A program made the translations under genes and the position numbers. Source: Myxococcus qinghaiensis (GTDB lineage: Bacteria > Myxococcota > Myxococcia > Myxococcales > Myxococcaceae). Taken from it: DNA of 64,000 nucleotides. Shown one piece after another: positions 26,608-35,230 of the stretch. Each line of letters opens with the position of its first letter. The first letter of the stretch is position 1. The stretch is from the NCBI RefSeq assembly GCF_024198215.1, contig NZ_JAKCFA010000016.1, positions 186,001-250,000 on the forward strand. The letters are read 5' to 3'. The notes under the pieces were generated by a model. It was not told the DNA's origin and made no database searches. It saw nothing but the letters and a program-made list of their open reading frames with translations.

Positions 26608-27759
26608 ACTGGAAAGCGAATTGGAATCGTGGGCGGAGGGCCGGGCGGGCTGACGCTCGCGCGAATCCTCTCGACGCAGGGCATCGGCTCCACCGTGTTC
26701 GAGCTGGACGAGCACCGGCAGTCACGTCCGCAGGGTGGCTCGCTGGACCTGCACGAGGGCTCGGGCCTGCTCGCGCTGCGACATGCCGGGCTCGAAGCGG
26801 GGTTCAAGGCGCTCGCGCGCTACGACGACCAGGGCGACGCGCTCTATGACCACCAGGGGACGCTGCGCTTCGAGCTGGGGGGAGACCCGAGCGGCGGGCG
26901 GCCCGAGATTGACCGCGAGCAACTGCGCACGCTCCTGCTCGACAGCCTTCCGCCCGGGACGATTCAGTGGGGGAGCAAGGTGCGCGCGGTGGAGCCCCTG
27001 TCGGATGGGCGCTATCGCGTCGCGAATGAGCGCGGCTCGCTCGGAGAGTTCGACCTCGTGGTGGGCGCGGATGGTGCGTGGTCCAAGGTGCGCCCGCTCG
27101 TGTCGAGTGAGGAGCCTCGCTACACGGGGGTGATGTTCGTCGAGCTGAGCATCGACGACGTGGACGCGCGGCATCCCGACGTCGCGGCGCTCATCCCGCG
27201 CGGCAAGGTCTCCGTGGTGGGTGACTGCCTGAGCCTCATCGCGCAGCGCAGCAGCAACGCGCATGTCCGCGTCTACCTCATGTTCCGCGTGGCCGAGGAC
27301 TGGCACCGACAGGGCGAGGTGGACCTGTCCTCTCCCGAGCGCGCTCGCGCGGCGCTCAAGGCGCGGTTCGCCGGGTGGGCGCCTTCGCTGCTCCGGTTCA
27401 TCGACGTGAGCAACGACACCATCGTCCCGCGTCCCATCCTCGCGTTGCCGGTGGGGCATCGGTGGACGCACCGGCCGGGCGTGACGCTGCTGGGGGACGC
27501 GGCGCATGTCATGCCGCCGTTCTCTGGCGAGGGCGTGAACATGGCCATGCTGGACGCGGCGGAGCTGGCGCTGGGGCTCGCCGAGGACTCCGACTGGAGT
27601 CGCGCGGTGGCGGCGTATGAAGCGCGCATGTTCGTGCGGGCCGCGGAGGCGGCGGCGGGCGCGATGGAGGGGCTCGACTTCGTGTCGGAGCACGCGCTCG
27701 CTCACACGCTCGAACACTTCGAGGTGATTCAGCGGATGGCGGGTGCGCCGCATCCCTGA
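26602..27759 (+). CDS. TetX-like FAD-dependent monooxygenase, 385 aa
   Basis: FAD-binding aromatic hydroxylase. It has the N-terminal dinucleotide motif IGIVGGGPGGLTLARIL, a GGSLDLHEGSGLLALRHAGL block and PEIDREQLRTLLLDSLP (both strongly TetX-like), the DG motif in LVVGADGAWSKVR, and the C-terminal GD motif TLLGDAAHVMPPFSGEGVN. About 385 residues is the TetX size. Family members hydroxylate tetracyclines or other aromatic compounds using NADPH and oxygen; the true substrate here is unknown. It is divergent from the MarR gene, 30 bp away, which suggests inducible control by the substrate. Confidence 0.87.
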   Translation: MQTGKRIGIVGGGPGGLTLARILSTQGIGSTVFELDEHRQSRPQGGSLDLHEGSGLLALRHAGLEAGFKALARYDDQGDALYDHQGTLRFELGGDPSGGRPEIDREQLRTLLLDSLPPGTIQWGSKVRAVEPLSDGRYRVANERGSLGEFDLVVGADGAWSKVRPLVSSEEPRYTGVMFVELSIDDVDARHPDVAALIPRGKVSVVGDCLSLIAQRSSNAHVRVYLMFRVAEDWHRQGEVDLSSPERARAALKARFAGWAPSLLRFIDVSNDTIVPRPILALPVGHRWTHRPGVTLLGDAAHVMPPFSGEGVNMAMLDAAELALGLAEDSDWSRAVAAYEARMFVRAAEAAAGAMEGLDFVSEHALAHTLEHFEVIQRMAGAPHP

Positions 27760-27785
27760 GCCCGAAGGCGTCCTCGCCGTGGGCT

Positions 27786-28214
27786 TCAGCGCGCGAGCTT
27801 GAGGCTGACCACGGCCTTGTCCTCGACGGAGCCCGACAGGGTGAGGCGCAGCTCCCAGGCGCCCGGCATGAAGAGGTCCAGCTCCGATACCTCGAAGTCA
27901 CTCGTGCCCTGAAGCGTGATGCGCGCGGGGCTGTCGAGCCCGTGTCCCATGGTGGGCATCCACGGCTGGAGGGCCAGCGCCAGGCTCGGGATGGGCTTGC
28001 CCGTGGCCACGTCGGTGACCCGGATGCGCAGGCGTTGAGGGCCTCGGCGCAAGGGGACCGCGTCGGCGAGCACTTCGATTCGCAGGCGCCCCGAGGTGCT
28101 CGTCACGGACGTCACGGGTGTCACAAGGGTGGCGGCCTTCTCCGTGGCTGGGGCCGTCGACTTCGGAGTCGGTGCGGCGCTCCACAGCAGGCACAGCAAC
28201 ATCGCGCTCTTCAT
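27786..28214 (-). CDS. FixH/YtkA-like periplasmic protein, 142 aa
   Basis: An N-terminal signal peptide (MKSAMLLCLLWSAA) is followed by a Thr/Pro/Val linker and a single beta-sandwich domain. The motif LQPWMPTMGHG near residue 85 is the signature of YtkA/FixH-like proteins (Met and His suggest a copper site), and the domain ends FMPGAWELRLTL. Family members serve cytochrome oxidase or copper handling. It lies divergently from two SCO1-type genes, which supports this role. It ends 26 bp from the convergent monooxygenase stop. Confidence 0.75.
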   Translation of the reverse strand: MKSAMLLCLLWSAAPTPKSTAPATEKAATLVTPVTSVTSTSGRLRIEVLADAVPLRRGPQRLRIRVTDVATGKPIPSLALALQPWMPTMGHGLDSPARITLQGTSDFEVSELDLFMPGAWELRLTLSGSVEDKAVVSLKLAR

Positions 28215-28327
28215 TCATCCTCCAGGGCGGACCTGATGCGCGGGAGCTTGTAGCGACGTGCGACTCGCCGTGGCGCGCGGCAAGTTGCCACAGCGTGCTC
28301 GCGGTCCATTTGCGCGAGGGTGTGGAC

Positions 28328-28942
28328 ATGAGTTCTTCCTCTTCGCGTCCGTCGCGAGGTGTCACCCGGCTGCGCTCCTGGGCCTGGTGGTGCCTGGGCG
28401 TCTCGAGTCTCGCCGTGGTGCTCGCGCTCTGTGTCGCCATGTTGTCGGTGGCGAGGTTGCTGCTGTCGGAGGTGTCCTGGCTCCCTCCTGACACCGTGTG
28501 GGTTCCCAATCCCTTGCCCCTCCACGGACAGCTTCCCCGGTTCGAGCTCCGGGACGTGGACGGGGCGTTGGTTGGAACACGCCAGCTCCGGGGACGGGCG
28601 TATGTCCTCCAATTCCTTCCGGACGAAGGTCCATCCGGCAACCAGCACCTCGTGACGCGGCTGTCCTCGGTGGAGCGCGGACTTGTGGCCGAGCGCATTC
28701 CCTTCCGGTTCGTCGTGGTGGCACACCCTCCATTCACTCGGGACGAAGGACTGACGCGCGTCGAAGGCGAAGCGGGCGGGCGCGGCCGGGCGTCGTGGCA
28801 CGTGCTGGCGGCGGACACTTCCTGGGAGGCGGAGGTGCTGTCGATGCTCAGAGCGGGCGGGCTCGTGGAGGGCGACTCGTCGGAGCGGCGGTCCACGTTG
28901 CTGTGGACCAGGCAGGCGGGCTTCGAGGTGTCTACGACCTGA
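28328..28942 (+). CDS. Cys-less SCO1-like membrane protein, probably frameshifted
   Basis: An N-terminal membrane anchor (LGVSSLAVVLALCVAMLSVA) and a thioredoxin-like/SCO1-like domain: FELRDVDGALVGTRQLRGRA, then YVLQFLPDEGPSGNQHLV. Where SCO1 has the CxxxC copper site, this protein has PDEGPSG, so it lacks the metal cysteines. The 204-residue frame stops early at 28942. In the -1 frame, from the GGG at 28918-28920, the natural ending continues (QAG then LRGVYDLSESPRAVEALVAD) and stops at 29088, one base before the next gene. The intact protein would have 253 residues. A single missing G (sequencing error or true mutation) explains this. GAGGG lies six bases before the ATG. Confidence 0.7.
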   Translation: MSSSSSRPSRGVTRLRSWAWWCLGVSSLAVVLALCVAMLSVARLLLSEVSWLPPDTVWVPNPLPLHGQLPRFELRDVDGALVGTRQLRGRAYVLQFLPDEGPSGNQHLVTRLSSVERGLVAERIPFRFVVVAHPPFTRDEGLTRVEGEAGGRGRASWHVLAADTSWEAEVLSMLRAGGLVEGDSSERRSTLLWTRQAGFEVSTT

Positions 28943-29088
28943 GCGAATCCCCACGTGCCGTGGAGGCGCTGGTGGCGGACGCGCGACAAGTCTCCGAGAG
29001 CGGCCCGGTGCCCGCCCTCGCGGGGCTGCCCATGGACCATCCTCATGTGCTCGGCGTGGGCTGCGCGGGCGAGCGGGGGAGGTACTGA
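28918..29088 (+). other. displaced 3' part of the SCO1-like gene (frame -1)
   Basis: From the GGG at 28918-28920 this frame gives LRGVYDLSESPRAVEALV, a normal SCO1-like C-terminal helix region, down to TGA 29086-29088. That stop lies one base before the ATG of the next SCO1 gene, as in a coupled operon. The stretch is too well matched to the upstream domain to be chance. Confidence 0.6.
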
Positions 29089-29089
29089 C

Positions 29090-29752
29090 ATGGCTTCCCC
29101 TGTCGTGGAACACCCCCGGAGTCGTCGCTGGACGGGATTGCTCATCGTGGGAGTCCTGGCGCTCGTCGCCGCGCTCGCATTCCCGTTGCTGCGCGAGTCG
29201 CGCGCTCGACTGCGGGCGCGGGGGCTGCCTGAGTTCGGTGCCCTGCCGACCTTTCGCCTGACGGACCAGACGGGACGCCCGTTCTCCGAGGCGGACCTGC
29301 GAGGCGCCGTCGTCGTCGCGGACTTCATCTTCACGCGGTGCCCCACCGTGTGTCCGCTGCTCACGGCGAAGATGGCCCGCCTCCAGCGACAGGCTCGCGA
29401 GGCGGGACTGTCTTCGGTGCGCTTCGTCTCGTTCAGCGTGGACCCGCGCTACGACACACCGGAGCGGCTCGCCGCGTACGCGAACACACGGAATCTGGAC
29501 ACGAGCAACTGGTCCCTGCTGACGGGGGAGTTGGAGGACGTGGAGGCCACGGTGCTGGAGGGCTTCCGCGTGATGATGGGGCGGGACGCGGACGCGGGAG
29601 ACGACGACTTCCTCAGCATCTTCCACGGCGAGCACTTCGTCCTCGTGGACGCGGACGGGCGCATTCGCGGGTACTACCGCGTGCTGGATGACTCCGACGG
29701 ACTGGAGTCGCTTCAGCGCGACCTGGGGGCGCTGGTGCACGCGGCGGATTGA
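29090..29752 (+). CDS. SCO1/SenC copper chaperone, 220 aa
   Basis: An N-terminal membrane anchor (LLIVGVLALVAALAFPLL) and a periplasmic thioredoxin-fold SCO domain. It has the copper-binding CPTVC motif in FIFTRCPTVCPLLTAKM near residue 85, SVDPRYDTPERLAAYA, and the late His in GEHFVLVDADGRIRGYY, all canonical. It helps insert copper into the CuA centre of cytochrome oxidase. ATG 29090 has GGGGGAGG upstream; the longer frame before it is inside the previous gene. It lies next to the Cys-less paralogue, which may act as a partner or be decaying. Confidence 0.92.
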   Translation: MASPVVEHPRSRRWTGLLIVGVLALVAALAFPLLRESRARLRARGLPEFGALPTFRLTDQTGRPFSEADLRGAVVVADFIFTRCPTVCPLLTAKMARLQRQAREAGLSSVRFVSFSVDPRYDTPERLAAYANTRNLDTSNWSLLTGELEDVEATVLEGFRVMMGRDADAGDDDFLSIFHGEHFVLVDADGRIRGYYRVLDDSDGLESLQRDLGALVHAAD

Positions 29753-29783
29753 GGGAGACCCGCTGAGCGGGGAGAGACGTCAA

Positions 29784-29820
29784 CTCGCCGGGCTCGGAGT
29801 CACTTCACGAGCCCGGCGAG
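29784..29820. terminator. bidirectional terminator hairpin
   Basis: A perfect 13-bp stem, CTCGCCGGGCTCG/CGAGCCCGGCGAG, with an 11-base loop, between the convergent SCO1 and small lipoprotein genes. Confidence 0.7.
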
Positions 29821-29832
29821 GGTATTGCGTGC

Positions 29833-30021
29833 TCAGCGGCCTGGGGGCTTGAGGTCCGCGGGCAGTCCGCCGCCCGGGGTGGGAGGCCGCTCCAGGCCCG
29901 CGGGCTGGGTCAGTCCCTGGGAGGGCAGGGGGCCCGACACGGCCGAGGGCGTCTTCGAGCCGCTGTCCGAGCACGCGCAGAGCGCGCACGCGGCGGCCAA
30001 TGCAATCAAGTGGCGAGTCAT
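29833..30021 (-). CDS. small Pro-rich lipoprotein, 62 aa
   Basis: MTRHLIALAAACALCACSD is a lipoprotein signal with a lipobox before Cys17; the mature part is only ~45 residues, rich in Pro and Gly, with no recognised domain. Same strand and 16 bp after the DUF1775 gene, so probably co-transcribed with it. Function unknown. Confidence 0.6.
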   Translation of the reverse strand: MTRHLIALAAACALCACSDSGSKTPSAVSGPLPSQGLTQPAGLERPPTPGGGLPADLKPPGR

Positions 30022-30037
30022 GGTGGTCCCTCCCGCC

Positions 30038-30760
30038 TCAGTATTTGACCCAGATTTCGGTGCCCGGATGAATCTCCGTCAGCACGTCCGTGTCCTTGTC
30101 GGACTCGATGAGGTCCTTCGTCACCGGGTTGGGGCTGAACGCGCGGTTGCCGGCCCAGACAATCTGAGCGTCGCTGAACACGGCGAAGTCGTGCACGTGC
30201 TCCTCCACGGTGTACTTGTTCCAGCCCGGCGTGCGCTTGGGATAGACGAAGAGCGAGGGCGCGGGCTCTGCCTGAGGCGGGGTGCCCGCGTCCGTTCCAC
30301 CGTGGTCATGTCCACCCGATGTGCCCACCCACTCCACCGTCGTCTCGGCGCCCTCGGCATTCCGGCACGTCTGCGTGGTGGGGAAGTACACCGTGGTGAA
30401 GGCCGCATCCGGCATGCGGGCGCGCAGCACCAATCGGTGCGCATGTGTGTCGGCGGGGAGCACCTCGGCGGCGCTGCTCCGCGTCCACGTGACGGACGTC
30501 ACGTTGTTGTTCGCGTCCTTCTCCACCACGGCCTTGCCGAAGGTGGAGTCCAGGGGCCGCACGGAGGTGACGCCCGCGGGAATCGCAATCTTGATGCGGT
30601 AGGTGTCCGCGCCGCTGCACCCGTGGCCCACGGTGAACTGCGCCTCGTAGGACGTGCCGGCGATGGCGGGGCCCTGGCCGGAGACGGCGATATGGGCGTG
30701 GGCGGCGGTGCCGACCAGCAGGCTCGAGAATGCGAGCAACGTCTTGAGAGTGGGCTTCAA
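30038..30760 (-). CDS. YcnI-like DUF1775 copper-associated protein, 240 aa
   Basis: An N-terminal signal peptide ending AHAH, so the mature protein is predicted to begin with His. This is the copper-binding position of YcnI/DUF1775 proteins. The domain includes YRIKIAIPAGVTSVRPLDST and a Trp in VTWTRSS, as in the family. After residue ~140 there is a His-rich linker (GGHDHGG) and a C-terminal ~80-residue extension (DFAVFSDAQIVWAGNRAF) resembling a separate small beta domain. It lies with SCO1 and FixH/YtkA-like genes, consistent with a copper or oxidase assembly group. Confidence 0.8.
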   Translation of the reverse strand: MKPTLKTLLAFSSLLVGTAAHAHIAVSGQGPAIAGTSYEAQFTVGHGCSGADTYRIKIAIPAGVTSVRPLDSTFGKAVVEKDANNNVTSVTWTRSSAAEVLPADTHAHRLVLRARMPDAAFTTVYFPTTQTCRNAEGAETTVEWVGTSGGHDHGGTDAGTPPQAEPAPSLFVYPKRTPGWNKYTVEEHVHDFAVFSDAQIVWAGNRAFSPNPVTKDLIESDKDTDVLTEIHPGTEIWVKY

Positions 30761-30930
30761 GCGGGGCCTCCAGGAGGGAATGACTGCGCCAGCACCTCGG
30801 CGTAGCAGACCGCGTCAAGCGCACCGATGCGGCCATTTGCCGCAGCACGGCGGGGCAGGTCCATCACCTCCGTCCGACAATCATCTGGAACCCGGAGGGT
30901 GGTCCGCGACAATTCGCCGCACCCCTCCGT

Positions 30931-32220
30931 TCACCACACGTCGTGTTCTCGCAGCAGGGCCCCCAGCGGCCGGGCGCCGCTGCGGTGCGAGTCGAAGAGC
31001 CGCGCGGCGAGCTGCCGCGTCGGGTGGGCCCAGCCCATGCGCTCGTGTCCCTCATGCATCACCGGTGCGCAGCGGATGAGCGCCGAGCGCAGCTCCTCCT
31101 CGGAGGCGAACACGGGATGCTCCAGGGGCAGCGGGTTCTGCGTGGCGAGGAACACCTGCCGCCCGGCCAGCTCGCGCAGGCTCGCCTCCACCCAGCGCGG
31201 GTGCAGGCCGTTCGCGGGCTCGTCCAGGATGGCGAAGTCCTCGTTGACGTCCAGGTAGTACAAGAGCGACAGCAGTCGCTTCTGCCCGAAGCCCAGCTCC
31301 GCCTGCGTCAGCTCGCGGCCGTCGCGGCGGACGAAGTGGAAGGAGAAACCGCCAAACCCCACGCGCCCGCCGTTGTCGAACGAGCGCTTCTCCAGCACCT
31401 CCACGCGCAGCTTCCCCGACTCCATCCCCGCCAGGCTCACGAAGCGCGAGAGGAATGAGCGCGCCAGCGCGTCGTGGCGCAGCTCCAGCGCGTCGACGAG
31501 GGGCTCCTGCTCCACGCGCTCCCTCAGCCATCCGGGCATCCAGCCGGGCAGGGCCATCAACCCCAGCGGGAACACCTCTCCGTCGCGCACCTCCATGGCG
31601 TAGCGGATGGTGCCCAGGCGCTCGAACATCCCGAGCGCTTCATCGAAGCGCTGCGGCGCCAGGAGGAACGTCCGCCTCAAGAGCTCCTTGAGTCGCTCCT
31701 TCATGCCCGCGTCGATGTACTGCGCCGTCATGAACAGCAGCGTCCACACCGAGCGGTCCAGGAGCGACCAGTGCATGGTGCGCGTCCACGCGGGTGCGCC
31801 GTCCACCTTGCAGTCGATGCCCTCCGCGTCCGCGCGCATGACGAGCCGCGCCGAGGGCGAGGACAGGAGCAGCTCCACCTCGATGAGTGGCTGGAGTCCT
31901 GTGTCGAGCGTGGGCGTGCGCAGTGGCAACAATCCCGCGCCCTGCCTCGCGGTCGGCTCCGTGCGCTCGGGCACGCGCGTGTCGTTGCGCGCGTACACGT
32001 GCAGCTTCATGCCGGGAAAAGCCAGCTCATATTCCAACGCGAAGCGCTCGTGGATGAGGCTGGCGAAGTCCGAGGCCAGGACGATGGAGATGAGCTCCAG
32101 CAGCGTCGTCCGCCCGGTGCCGTTCTCTCCGAGCACCAGGTTGAGTGACGGCCCGGGAGTCAGCTCGGTGCCGGGAGCGACGCTCCGGAAGTGGTGGACG
32201 GTGAGCCGGGTCAGCTTCAT
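30931..32220 (-). CDS. AAA-type ATP-binding protein with ABC-like signature, 429 aa
   Basis: SMC/ABC-type ATPase fold. It has a Walker A-like loop GENGTGRTTLLE at residues 31-42, an ABC-signature-like LGFGQKRLLSLLYYLD, and Walker B AILDEPANGLHPRW followed by the H-loop-like region FLATQNPLPLE. Unusually the invariant Lys of Walker A is Arg (GRTT, residue 37). There is no coiled coil long enough for an SMC, so it is closer to stand-alone AAA_15/AAA_21 ATPases used in phage defence or DNA repair. No nuclease or partner gene lies beside it. Function is not determined. Confidence 0.75.
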   Translation of the reverse strand: MKLTRLTVHHFRSVAPGTELTPGPSLNLVLGENGTGRTTLLELISIVLASDFASLIHERFALEYELAFPGMKLHVYARNDTRVPERTEPTARQGAGLLPLRTPTLDTGLQPLIEVELLLSSPSARLVMRADAEGIDCKVDGAPAWTRTMHWSLLDRSVWTLLFMTAQYIDAGMKERLKELLRRTFLLAPQRFDEALGMFERLGTIRYAMEVRDGEVFPLGLMALPGWMPGWLRERVEQEPLVDALELRHDALARSFLSRFVSLAGMESGKLRVEVLEKRSFDNGGRVGFGGFSFHFVRRDGRELTQAELGFGQKRLLSLLYYLDVNEDFAILDEPANGLHPRWVEASLRELAGRQVFLATQNPLPLEHPVFASEEELRSALIRCAPVMHEGHERMGWAHPTRQLAARLFDSHRSGARPLGALLREHDVW

Positions 32221-32392
32221 TCGGAATCCTCGCCCGGCAGCTTCGTCTTCCCGGGGTACGGCGGGAATACCTCGGTCACTGGAGTGTCTGGTGGCTCGCC
32301 CGAATCGTTTGGTGCGCGGGAGTCTCGTCTATACACTCCGCCCGCCTTCGCACCCCCCCATGCTTCTGTTCCGAAAGGATGATGTGAGGCCG

Positions 32393-33238
32393 ATGAAGAA
32401 CGTTGCCCTCGGATGTCTGCTCTCCGCGCTCGTGGTCCTGGTGGCCGCGCCCGCGTCCGCCCAGCTCGCGCTGCCCAGCCCCAGCCCCTCCGCCAAGGTG
32501 GCGCAGGACGTGGGTGTCACCTCGATTTCCATCGACTATTCCAGCCCGGGTGTGAAGGGCCGCAAGGTCTGGGGTGACCTCGTCCCCTGGGACAAGCCCT
32601 GGCGCACGGGTGCGAACGCGGCCACGAAGATTACCTTCAGCCACGACGTCACCTTCGGCGGCAAGGCCGTCCCCGCCGGCACCTACTCCATCGTCACCCT
32701 GCCCTCGCAGAAGGGCTGGAAGGTGATGCTGAACAAGGAGCTGGGGCTGTTCTCCACGCCGGCGCAGTACTCGGCCGCCAACGACGTGGCCACTGTCGCC
32801 GCGACGACGGCCGCCATCCCCAGCCGTGAGCGGCTGACGTACGTCTTCAGCAACACCACCGACGACAGCACCTCGCTGGACCTCGAGTGGGAGAAGCTGC
32901 GCGTCTCCGTCCCCATCAAGACGGACACGGCGACGTTCGCCAAGGCCAACATCGAGAAGACGGCGCAGCAGAGCGCCAGCGAGCACGCCCAGGCAGCCCG
33001 CTATGTGGCGGACTCCACCAAGGACTACGTCGCGGCGCTGAAGCTCGCGGACGCGTCCGTCGCCATCAACTCCAACTGGTACAACCAGTGGATTCGCGCG
33101 GACATCCTCGCGCGTGACGGCAAGTTCGCCGAGGCCCGCAAGGCCGCCCAGATTGCGTGGGACCTGGGCGAGAAGGACCCGAACTTCTTCTACAAGAACC
33201 AGGTCTCCAAGGCCCTCGCGGACTGGAAGAACAAGTAG
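32393..33238 (+). CDS. DUF2911 domain secreted protein, 281 aa
   Basis: MKNVALGCLLSALVVLVAAP is a signal peptide, cut near PASAQ. The DUF2911 domain begins ALPSPSPSAKVAQDVGVTSI and contains DLVPWDKPWRTGANAATKIT, PAGTYSIVTLP and WEKLRVSVPIKT, all conserved. After residue ~190 a helical C-terminus reads like a short TPR-type tail (YVADSTKDYVAALKLADAS). The start ATG 32393 follows TGAGG. DUF2911 proteins are periplasmic and of unknown function. Confidence 0.85.
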   Translation: MKNVALGCLLSALVVLVAAPASAQLALPSPSPSAKVAQDVGVTSISIDYSSPGVKGRKVWGDLVPWDKPWRTGANAATKITFSHDVTFGGKAVPAGTYSIVTLPSQKGWKVMLNKELGLFSTPAQYSAANDVATVAATTAAIPSRERLTYVFSNTTDDSTSLDLEWEKLRVSVPIKTDTATFAKANIEKTAQQSASEHAQAARYVADSTKDYVAALKLADASVAINSNWYNQWIRADILARDGKFAEARKAAQIAWDLGEKDPNFFYKNQVSKALADWKNK

Positions 33239-33242
33239 TCGT

Positions 33243-33274
33243 CCCGGCGCGAGTGGGGCCCCTTCAGCGCCGGG
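33243..33274. terminator. terminator-like hairpin overlapping the bshA 3' end
   Basis: CCCGGCGC/GCGCCGGG stem, 16-base loop, between the convergent DUF2911 and bshA genes and reaching into the last codons of bshA. Confidence 0.45.
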
Positions 33275-34427
33275 GGGCTCCGCTCACGAGCCGGCGGTAG
33301 AGCGCCTCATACCGGTCCAGGGCCGGCTCCATCCTGAAGCGCTCGACGACGTCGGCCCGCGCTCGGACGGAGAAGTTCTTCCAACGAGTCGCGTCACGCA
33401 GCAGGCCGAGCACGTGGCCCGCCATGGCGCGCACGTCGCCCAGCGGGGCCAAGAGGCCCGTGTCGCCGTGGCGAACGACCTCCGGAATGCCTCCGACGTC
33501 GCTCGCGACCACGGGGACGCCGCAGCTGAGCGCCTCCAGCGCCGCGAGGCCGAAGCTCTCCTGCTCGCTGGGGAGCAGGAACACGTCGGACGCGGCGAGC
33601 ACCTCCATGAAGCGCTCCTGCTTGCCGGGAAAGGCCACGCGGTGCGAGAGGCCCAGCTCGCGCAGCATCCGCTCCGCTGGGGCGCGCTCGGGGCCGTCTC
33701 CCACCATCACCAGCCGACAGGGAAGCTGTCGGTGGACCTCCGCGAAGACGCCCACCACGTCGGTGATGCGCTTGACGGGGCGGAAGTTGGAGACGTGGAT
33801 GAGGACGGGCTCGTGCTCGCCCAGGTCCGGGAAGAGGGCGCGCAGGTGCGCGCGCTCCCTCGCGGGGGCGTAGCGCTCCGTGTCCACGAAGTTGGCGATG
33901 ACCTCGATGGGGAAGCTCTGCGGCAGGCTGAAGCCGCTCCACGTCGCGTCGCGGAGGAACGAGGACGGCGTCGTCACCGCGTCGCTGCGCAGGATGGAGT
34001 AGCGCGTCATCGGCAGGTAGCTGGGGTGCACGCCCACCAGCGTGGTGTCGGTGCCGTGCAGCGTGGTGACGATGCGCGGCCCATGCTCACCCAGCACCTC
34101 GCGCGCCATCCACGCCGCCGTGGCGTGCGGCACCGCGTAGTGCACGTGCAGCACGTCCAGCCGCTCGCTGTTGGCCACCTCAATCATCTTGGAGGCCAGG
34201 GCGATGGGGTACGTGCCGGAGCGCTGGAGCGCGGGGTAGTCGCTCTCCGTCACCTCGTGGAACGTCACGCCCCGGGGCAGGCTTTCCAACCGCGCGGGCG
34301 GCTCTCGGGCGATGAAGTGGACGCGGTGACCTCGCTCGGCCATTCCCAGGCCGATGCCGGTGGCGACCATGCCGCTGCCCCCGAAGGTCGAAAAGCAGGT
34401 GATGGCGATGGAGAGGGGCGGGCTCAT
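33264..34427 (-). CDS. bshA: N-acetyl-alpha-D-glucosaminyl L-malate synthase, 387 aa
   Basis: A GT4 glycosyltransferase that joins UDP-GlcNAc and L-malate, step 1 of bacillithiol synthesis. It starts IAITCFSTFGGSGMVATGIG, the BshA start; has SYLPMTRYSILRSDAVTTPS, VIANFVDTERYAP, IHVSNFRPVKRITDVV and VFLLPSEQESFGLAALEALS with the catalytic Glu pair. Length is the BshA norm (about 375-390). Last gene of the bshC-bshB1-bshA operon; its ATG overlaps the bshB1 stop (ATGA). The operon content makes this assignment firm. Confidence 0.93.
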   Translation of the reverse strand: MSPPLSIAITCFSTFGGSGMVATGIGLGMAERGHRVHFIAREPPARLESLPRGVTFHEVTESDYPALQRSGTYPIALASKMIEVANSERLDVLHVHYAVPHATAAWMAREVLGEHGPRIVTTLHGTDTTLVGVHPSYLPMTRYSILRSDAVTTPSSFLRDATWSGFSLPQSFPIEVIANFVDTERYAPARERAHLRALFPDLGEHEPVLIHVSNFRPVKRITDVVGVFAEVHRQLPCRLVMVGDGPERAPAERMLRELGLSHRVAFPGKQERFMEVLAASDVFLLPSEQESFGLAALEALSCGVPVVASDVGGIPEVVRHGDTGLLAPLGDVRAMAGHVLGLLRDATRWKNFSVRARADVVERFRMEPALDRYEALYRRLVSGAPRR

Positions 34428-35230
34428 CGGCGGTGAGGAAAGAACAAGGGCTTCTCGAAGCTATTCCGGCGGAAGTGCTCCACCGGGTCGAAGAGGCCCA
34501 ACGTCTCCCGGACGACATACGGCTCGCCGTGGGCGACGCCCACCTGGGCGCCATAGAACCTGTCCCGCGCCTCCAGCGAGGAGAGCGACAGCGGCGAGCC
34601 CACCAGCGTGGCGGGTGCGTCCGGTCGGGGTTCGACCTGACTCGCGTAGCAGCGCACGGCCGCTGACTTGCTCGCGTACACGGCCGACACGTCCACGACG
34701 AAGCTCGGCTCGGCCAGGTGGCGCAAGGGGTAGTAGAGCACCTGCCGAGGGGTGAACGGGGCGCCGGGCGGCTCGGTCTCGAACTTGCGCACCCCGGCGA
34801 AGAACAGCGCGCGAGTCACCAGCGCGCTGGCGGCCTCGTGGTCCGGGTGGCGCTCCTCCTCCCACGGGACGATGACCAGCTCCGGCCGCAGGCGGCGCAG
34901 CACCTCGACGATGCGGGCCACCGCGGACTCGCGGATGCGCTCGGGCTCGCTGGCCTCGAAGCCGGCCCACGGGTTGAGCCAGCCGTCGGGCAGGCCCAGG
35001 TTCTCCCTCACGGACAGGCCCAGCACGCGCGAGGCGGCCTCCGTCTCCGCCGCGCGTGTCTCCGGAGTCCCTCGCGAGCTCTTCTCGCCGCGCGACAGGT
35101 CGATGATGCCGGTGCGGTGGCCCAGGCCCGAGAGCTTCGCCATGAGCCCGCCGCAGAACAGCTCCACGTCGTCCGGATGCGGGCCGAAGGCGAGGGCCTC
35201 CAGCCCGTACGTCGCGCCGCCCGTGCTCAT
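34424..35230 (-). CDS. bshB1: GlcNAc-Mal deacetylase, PIG-L family (bacillithiol step 2), 268 aa
   Basis: A zinc deacetylase converting GlcNAc-malate to GlcN-malate. It has the metal site motif AFGPHPDDVELFCGG (HPDD) near the N-terminus, LSRGEKSSRGTPETRAAE, LGLPDGWLNPW, and HPDHEAAS with the third metal His. Start ATG 35230 overlaps the stop of bshC (ATGA); the 28-residue upstream extension lies inside bshC and is rejected. About 268 residues is usual. No signal peptide, cytosolic. Confidence 0.93.
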   Translation of the reverse strand: MSTGGATYGLEALAFGPHPDDVELFCGGLMAKLSGLGHRTGIIDLSRGEKSSRGTPETRAAETEAASRVLGLSVRENLGLPDGWLNPWAGFEASEPERIRESAVARIVEVLRRLRPELVIVPWEEERHPDHEAASALVTRALFFAGVRKFETEPPGAPFTPRQVLYYPLRHLAEPSFVVDVSAVYASKSAAVRCYASQVEPRPDAPATLVGSPLSLSSLEARDRFYGAQVGVAHGEPYVVRETLGLFDPVEHFRRNSFEKPLFFPHRR

